This document shows positions 25,306 through 27,943 of a stretch of 27,943 nucleotides of DNA, piece by piece (the first letter of the stretch is position 1; each line of letters starts with the position of its first letter). The notes under the pieces were generated by a model that saw only the letters and a list, made by a program, of their open reading frames with translations, made no database searches and had not been told where the DNA came from. Location: contig JBCCFX010000023.1 in the NCBI GenBank assembly GCA_039029515.1, positions 1-27,943 on the forward strand. The letters are read 5' to 3'. Source of the DNA: JBCCFX01 sp039029515 (GTDB lineage: Bacteria > Planctomycetota > Phycisphaerae > Phycisphaerales > SM1A02). The position numbers and the translations under genes were made by a program.

Positions 25306-25988
25306 GGTGTTGCCGCCCGCGCTTCCGGCGCCTCGTCGAACGATGCCTCCGCAGCGTCATCGTCCATAGATTCAAAAGCTTCAATGGGGTCATCCATCGA
25401 CAATGGCGTCGTGCGCAGCGTGGCGAGGTAGTCGTTCACCGCGAGCAACATCAGACGCGTGCGCCCATCGGAGAGATAGAGATCTGACCCGCCAGATGCT
25501 GTACCGTCCGGCAGCAGTACCGCGATGCGAACGCCGGTGTCTGACGGTCCGATGAACGAGCCATCGTCGCGCGGATCACCGAAGTCCATGTCGGGCAACC
25601 GCGGATCGGTTGTCGTCAACGAGAACTGATCGGGCCATGCCTGCTCTGACCATGGTTCCTCGATGATGCGATCATCGCGCAGGCTGCCCCATTCATTGTC
25701 GTCAGACTCGAATGCGGGAGATTCATCGTCAGGCAGCACATCGTTCACGAGCAATCGTTGCGTGCGAAGCAGGTTCTTCTCTTCGAAGTACAGCAGTTCG
25801 ACCGGCTCGCCGGTACGCTCGGCGTGCGCGCGTGCGAGTTGCATCTGTTCGCGAACGAGTTCGACGGTACGCTCAAACTGCCGACGCCCGAGCGTCTGGT
25901 CCATAGCGACCACCGCGATCGCCGCCACAGAGACGACGAGCGCGATGGCAATCAGCAATTCAAGCAGCGTGACACCGCGATGAGACAT
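25302..25988 (-). CDS. T2SS minor pseudopilin GspH
   Basis: A 228-residue pseudopilin with the leader MSHRG/VTLLELLIAIALV, Glu at +5. The GspH/FimT-like body follows (VREQMQLARAHAERTGEPVELLYF). A GspH-type core with strands such as VRIAVLLPDGTASGGSDLYL lies in the C-terminal half, as expected for GspH. The end of the protein is acidic and alanine-rich. AAGGCG lies about 9 nt before the ATG, in the 23-bp gap after gspG; the 3' end overlaps gspI by 4 bp. GspH links the tip complex to the GspG shaft. Confidence 0.85.
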   Translation of the reverse strand: MSHRGVTLLELLIAIALVVSVAAIAVVAMDQTLGRRQFERTVELVREQMQLARAHAERTGEPVELLYFEEKNLLRTQRLLVNDVLPDDESPAFESDDNEWGSLRDDRIIEEPWSEQAWPDQFSLTTTDPRLPDMDFGDPRDDGSFIGPSDTGVRIAVLLPDGTASGGSDLYLSDGRTRLMLLAVNDYLATLRTTPLSMDDPIEAFESMDDDAAEASFDEAPEARAATP

Positions 25989-26011
25989 GGGTGTCGCCTT
26001 GCCGACGATGA

Positions 26012-26518
26012 TCAGAGACCGGCGTCGTCCGCGTCGCCGAGGTCTTCGAACTCTTCGCGCAGTTCGCCGTCCTCGTCAAGCACGCGACTGTGGTTGGTGA
26101 TGTCGTCGTCACCGCCCTCTTCGCCGTCGGGTCCGTACGAGATGAGGTCGTAGTAATCGCCTTCACGAATCTCGCTCGGATACCGGTACACGACTTCCGT
26201 GCCCCACTTGTCTTCAATGACCGGATCTTCCATGTACGGTCCCTGCCAGCGATCCTGATCGCCTTCATCCTCGAGTGCATCGCTTCGCAGCAGCACGTCG
26301 AGCCCCTCATCGTCGGTCGGCCAGCGATTGAGGTCGAGCTTGAAGCTCTTGAGCGCGCGGTCGATCTGGTCGAACTGAATGACCTGCAGATCCTTGTCCG
26401 CCTGATCTTTCTCAGGCAGCAGGTTGAATGCCACGAGACCGCCGATGGCGAGCACGATGGCGATGGCAATCAGCACTTCGATCAGCGAGAAGCCACGGGT
26501 TTGTCGTCGAGTCGTCAC
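26012..26518 (-). CDS. T2SS major pseudopilin GspG
   Basis: A 168-residue major pseudopilin. The leader MTTRRQTRG/FSLIEVLIAIAIV is canonical, with Glu at +5. The body holds the GspG signatures LNRWPTDDEGLDVLL, WQGPYMEDPVIEDKWGTEVVYRYPS and the calcium loop near SYGPDGEEGGDDDITN (127-142). The last 25 residues are an acidic tail beyond the usual end. The GTG start at 26518 is supported by GGAAGGGG 7 nt upstream. It is preceded by 98 bp without a gene, the largest gap inside the operon, so it may also be expressed separately, as suits a shaft subunit. Confidence 0.93.
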   Translation of the reverse strand: MTTRRQTRGFSLIEVLIAIAIVLAIGGLVAFNLLPEKDQADKDLQVIQFDQIDRALKSFKLDLNRWPTDDEGLDVLLRSDALEDEGDQDRWQGPYMEDPVIEDKWGTEVVYRYPSEIREGDYYDLISYGPDGEEGGDDDITNHSRVLDEDGELREEFEDLGDADDAGL

Positions 26519-26552
26519 GGTCGGTCCCCTTCCAGGAGTCGCATCTCACACT

Positions 26553-26606
26553 CAGGCACGTCGCCTGCCATCGAGCGTCACTATCTTGTACCGGCGGCGA
26601 GCCGGT
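26553..26606 (-). promoter_or_regulatory. Two hairpins between gspF and gspG
   Basis: The 98-bp gap 26519-26616 holds ACCGGC-GGCGA-GCCGGT (26590-26606) and CAGGC-ACGTC-GCCTG (26553-26567). Neither is followed by a T-run on the minus strand, so they are not clear terminators. They could act as a processing or stabilising structure that raises the gspG message relative to gspF. No convincing promoter is visible. Confidence 0.4.
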
Positions 26607-26616
26607 TCGGTTCGCC

Positions 26617-27804
26617 TCAGATCTTCGAACTCAATTGCATCATCGGTATGACCAGGGCCATAAAGATGAAGAAGACGGCACCGCCAAGCAACAATAGCAG
26701 CGCCGGCTCCATCAGGCGGATCAGAACCGTCAACGTTCGTTCGATCCGGCCGTCCAGCGTATCCGCGATGGTCACCAGCACGTCCTGCAGGTTGTTGGCC
26801 GATTCCGCCACGGCAATCATCTCGATCACATCGTCATCCAGCAGGCCGCTGGAGCCAAGCGGCGTCGCCAACGGTTCACCGGCTCGCACCGACTCGGACG
26901 CATGATCGATTGCCTCGGCGAGCAGCACGTTGCCCGCCGCATCGCGGCTGACCTGCAAGGCAGGCAGCAGCGGGATTCCGTTGGCAAGCAGCGTGCCAAG
27001 CGTGCGACACAGCCGGCTCACCGCGAGCCCGCCGATCAGGCTTCCGAGGACCGGCGTCTTCAGGATCATGCCTGCGAACCAACGTCGGACAGCCGGTTGC
27101 TGTCGTGCCCATTGGACGGCGAAGAACCCGACGACCGCAATCACCGGCAGCAGCCACCAGCGTTCACGAACGAGATCCGACGCCGCCATCAGGATCGTGG
27201 TCGGCAGCGGCAGCTCATCGCTCTTGTAGAACGCCGCGAATTTCGGCACGAAGAAATACAGCGCACCGACGATGATCGTCGCCCCGACGCCAAGGAGCGC
27301 GAACGGGTAGATCAGGTTGCCGACGACCTTGCTGCGAATATCGGCCTGACGTTCGAGGAATTCGCCCATGCGACCAAGCACCGTGTCGAGAAATCCGCCG
27401 CGTTCGCCAGCTCGAACCATCGCCACGTGCATATCGGGGAAGACATCGCCTTGGGTCGACATCGCATCGGCAAGCGTCGCACCGTCGGCAACGGCATCCG
27501 CGACCTGTCGCATAATGTTCGCCAGCTTCGGATTGGCGCGCCGTTTCGCGAGCAACCTCAATGCGCGCATCAGTGGCACGCCGGCCCGGAGCAGATCAGC
27601 GAGTTGTCGGTAGGTCGTTGCAAGTCGCCGGGTGGACAGGCGGCGCGCGGTCTGCATGCTCTCCTTGACCGCGGTCACCTGAATCGGGGCAAGATCTCGT
27701 GCGTGCAATTCTGCAAGCACGCCCTGCTCGTTCGGCGCAGCGAGACGGCCGGTCACCTGCTGACCAGACTGATTCCTCGCGATGTAGGCAAATGTGACTG
27801 ACAC
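26617..27804 (-). CDS. T2SS inner-membrane platform protein GspF
   Basis: A 395-residue GspF/PilC-family polytopic protein of normal length. Two T2SSF domains are seen, at about 65-190 (RQLADLLRAGVPLMRAL, VAMVRAGERGGFLD) and 265-388 (CRTLGTLLANGIPLLPAL, MIAVAESANNLQDVL). Membrane segments lie near 165-188, 216-234 and 366-388. The first residues (FAYIARNQSGQQVTGRL) are the typical GspF opening. It forms the central platform where the ATPase drives pseudopilus growth. The start is GTG 27804; the ribosome site is weak. It lies 38 bp after a partial gene and is read in the same direction. Confidence 0.95.
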   Translation of the reverse strand: MSVTFAYIARNQSGQQVTGRLAAPNEQGVLAELHARDLAPIQVTAVKESMQTARRLSTRRLATTYRQLADLLRAGVPLMRALRLLAKRRANPKLANIMRQVADAVADGATLADAMSTQGDVFPDMHVAMVRAGERGGFLDTVLGRMGEFLERQADIRSKVVGNLIYPFALLGVGATIIVGALYFFVPKFAAFYKSDELPLPTTILMAASDLVRERWWLLPVIAVVGFFAVQWARQQPAVRRWFAGMILKTPVLGSLIGGLAVSRLCRTLGTLLANGIPLLPALQVSRDAAGNVLLAEAIDHASESVRAGEPLATPLGSSGLLDDDVIEMIAVAESANNLQDVLVTIADTLDGRIERTLTVLIRLMEPALLLLLGGAVFFIFMALVIPMMQLSSKI

Positions 27805-27842
27805 GACCCGATTGTAGAGATCGGATCATGCGATCGCAGCAC

Positions 27843-27943
27843 TCAACTTTCCGATGAATCGCGGAGTTTCGCGAGCACGGTGAAGTCCTCGAGCGTCGTG
27901 GTGTCCTGGGTCGTCTTTTCCGAGCCTGTCGCGATATCACGCA
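27843..27943 (-). CDS. 3' end of an unidentified gene upstream of gspF
   Basis: The last about 33 codons of a minus-strand gene that runs off the window, ending in TTTLEDFTVLAKLRDSS...* with the TGA at 27845-27843. Third codon positions are G/C-rich like the neighbours, which supports this frame over the others. The place directly before gspF is where gspE often lies, but the visible tail does not match a GspE C-terminus that I recognise, so no function is given. Confidence 0.5.
   Translation of the reverse strand, partial: RDIATGSEKTTQDTTTLEDFTVLAKLRDSSES

Noticed and set aside
27596..27940. Minus-strand frame overlapping the start of gspF
   Set aside because: It runs out of frame through the clear GspF N-terminus and is Arg/Ser-rich without family likeness; the frame ending at 27843 fits the codon use better.

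Overview
The window reads as one stretch of a bacterial chromosome with a small house-keeping corner at the left and a large, almost unbroken minus-strand type II secretion (T2SS) / type IV pilus-like gene cluster at the right. The gene set (a 41-residue GACC...C module protein, a giant secretin, fused PilM-PilN-like and PilO-PilP-like platform proteins, a short SUI1/YciH protein, high G+C) suggests a planctomycete, most likely of the Phycisphaerae type. That assignment is inference from protein style; no 16S or other marker gene is present.

Left corner (1-1320): G/C homopolymer hairpins at the very edge; a two-gene minus-strand pair (ACT-domain protein and SUI1/YciH protein) overlapping by 4 bp; a plus-strand tRNA-Gln(CUG) with its own promoter; then a non-coding stretch holding nine tandem GGCTGTT heptamers, a 9-bp perfect hairpin that shares its first 12 bases with the G/C tract at the window edge, and a good intrinsic terminator for the gene that follows.

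Middle (1321-6522): a 1622-residue secreted protein made of about 25 cysteine-rich modules of about 41 residues, interrupted by a beta-rich domain, an Asp/Gly-rich insert, a PA14-like domain and a C-terminal laminin-B-like domain. It has its own terminator and ribosome site, and about 220 bp upstream a candidate promoter preceded by a row of back-to-back palindromes.

Right (6523-27943): genes read leftward in the order [unidentified 3' fragment]-gspF-gspG-gspH-gspI-gspJ-gspK-PilM/N-like-PilO/P-like-gspD-lipoprotein. Most neighbours overlap by 4 bp (ATGA or GTGA), so this is an operon. The products form an inner-membrane platform (GspF, GspL-like, GspM/C-like), a pseudopilus (G major; H, I, J, K minor) and an outer-membrane secretin, with a lipoprotein coupled to it that could be a pilotin. 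The Cys-rich protein next door is a plausible cargo.

The outstanding feature is the secretin. It is about 4259 residues long and carries about 45 N1-type (Secretin_N) domains between its N0 domain and its C-terminal secretin barrel, whereas an ordinary GspD has three and is about 650 residues long. If the domains stack as rings, this would be a periplasmic tube on the order of 100 nm long. No gspE is recognisable in the window.
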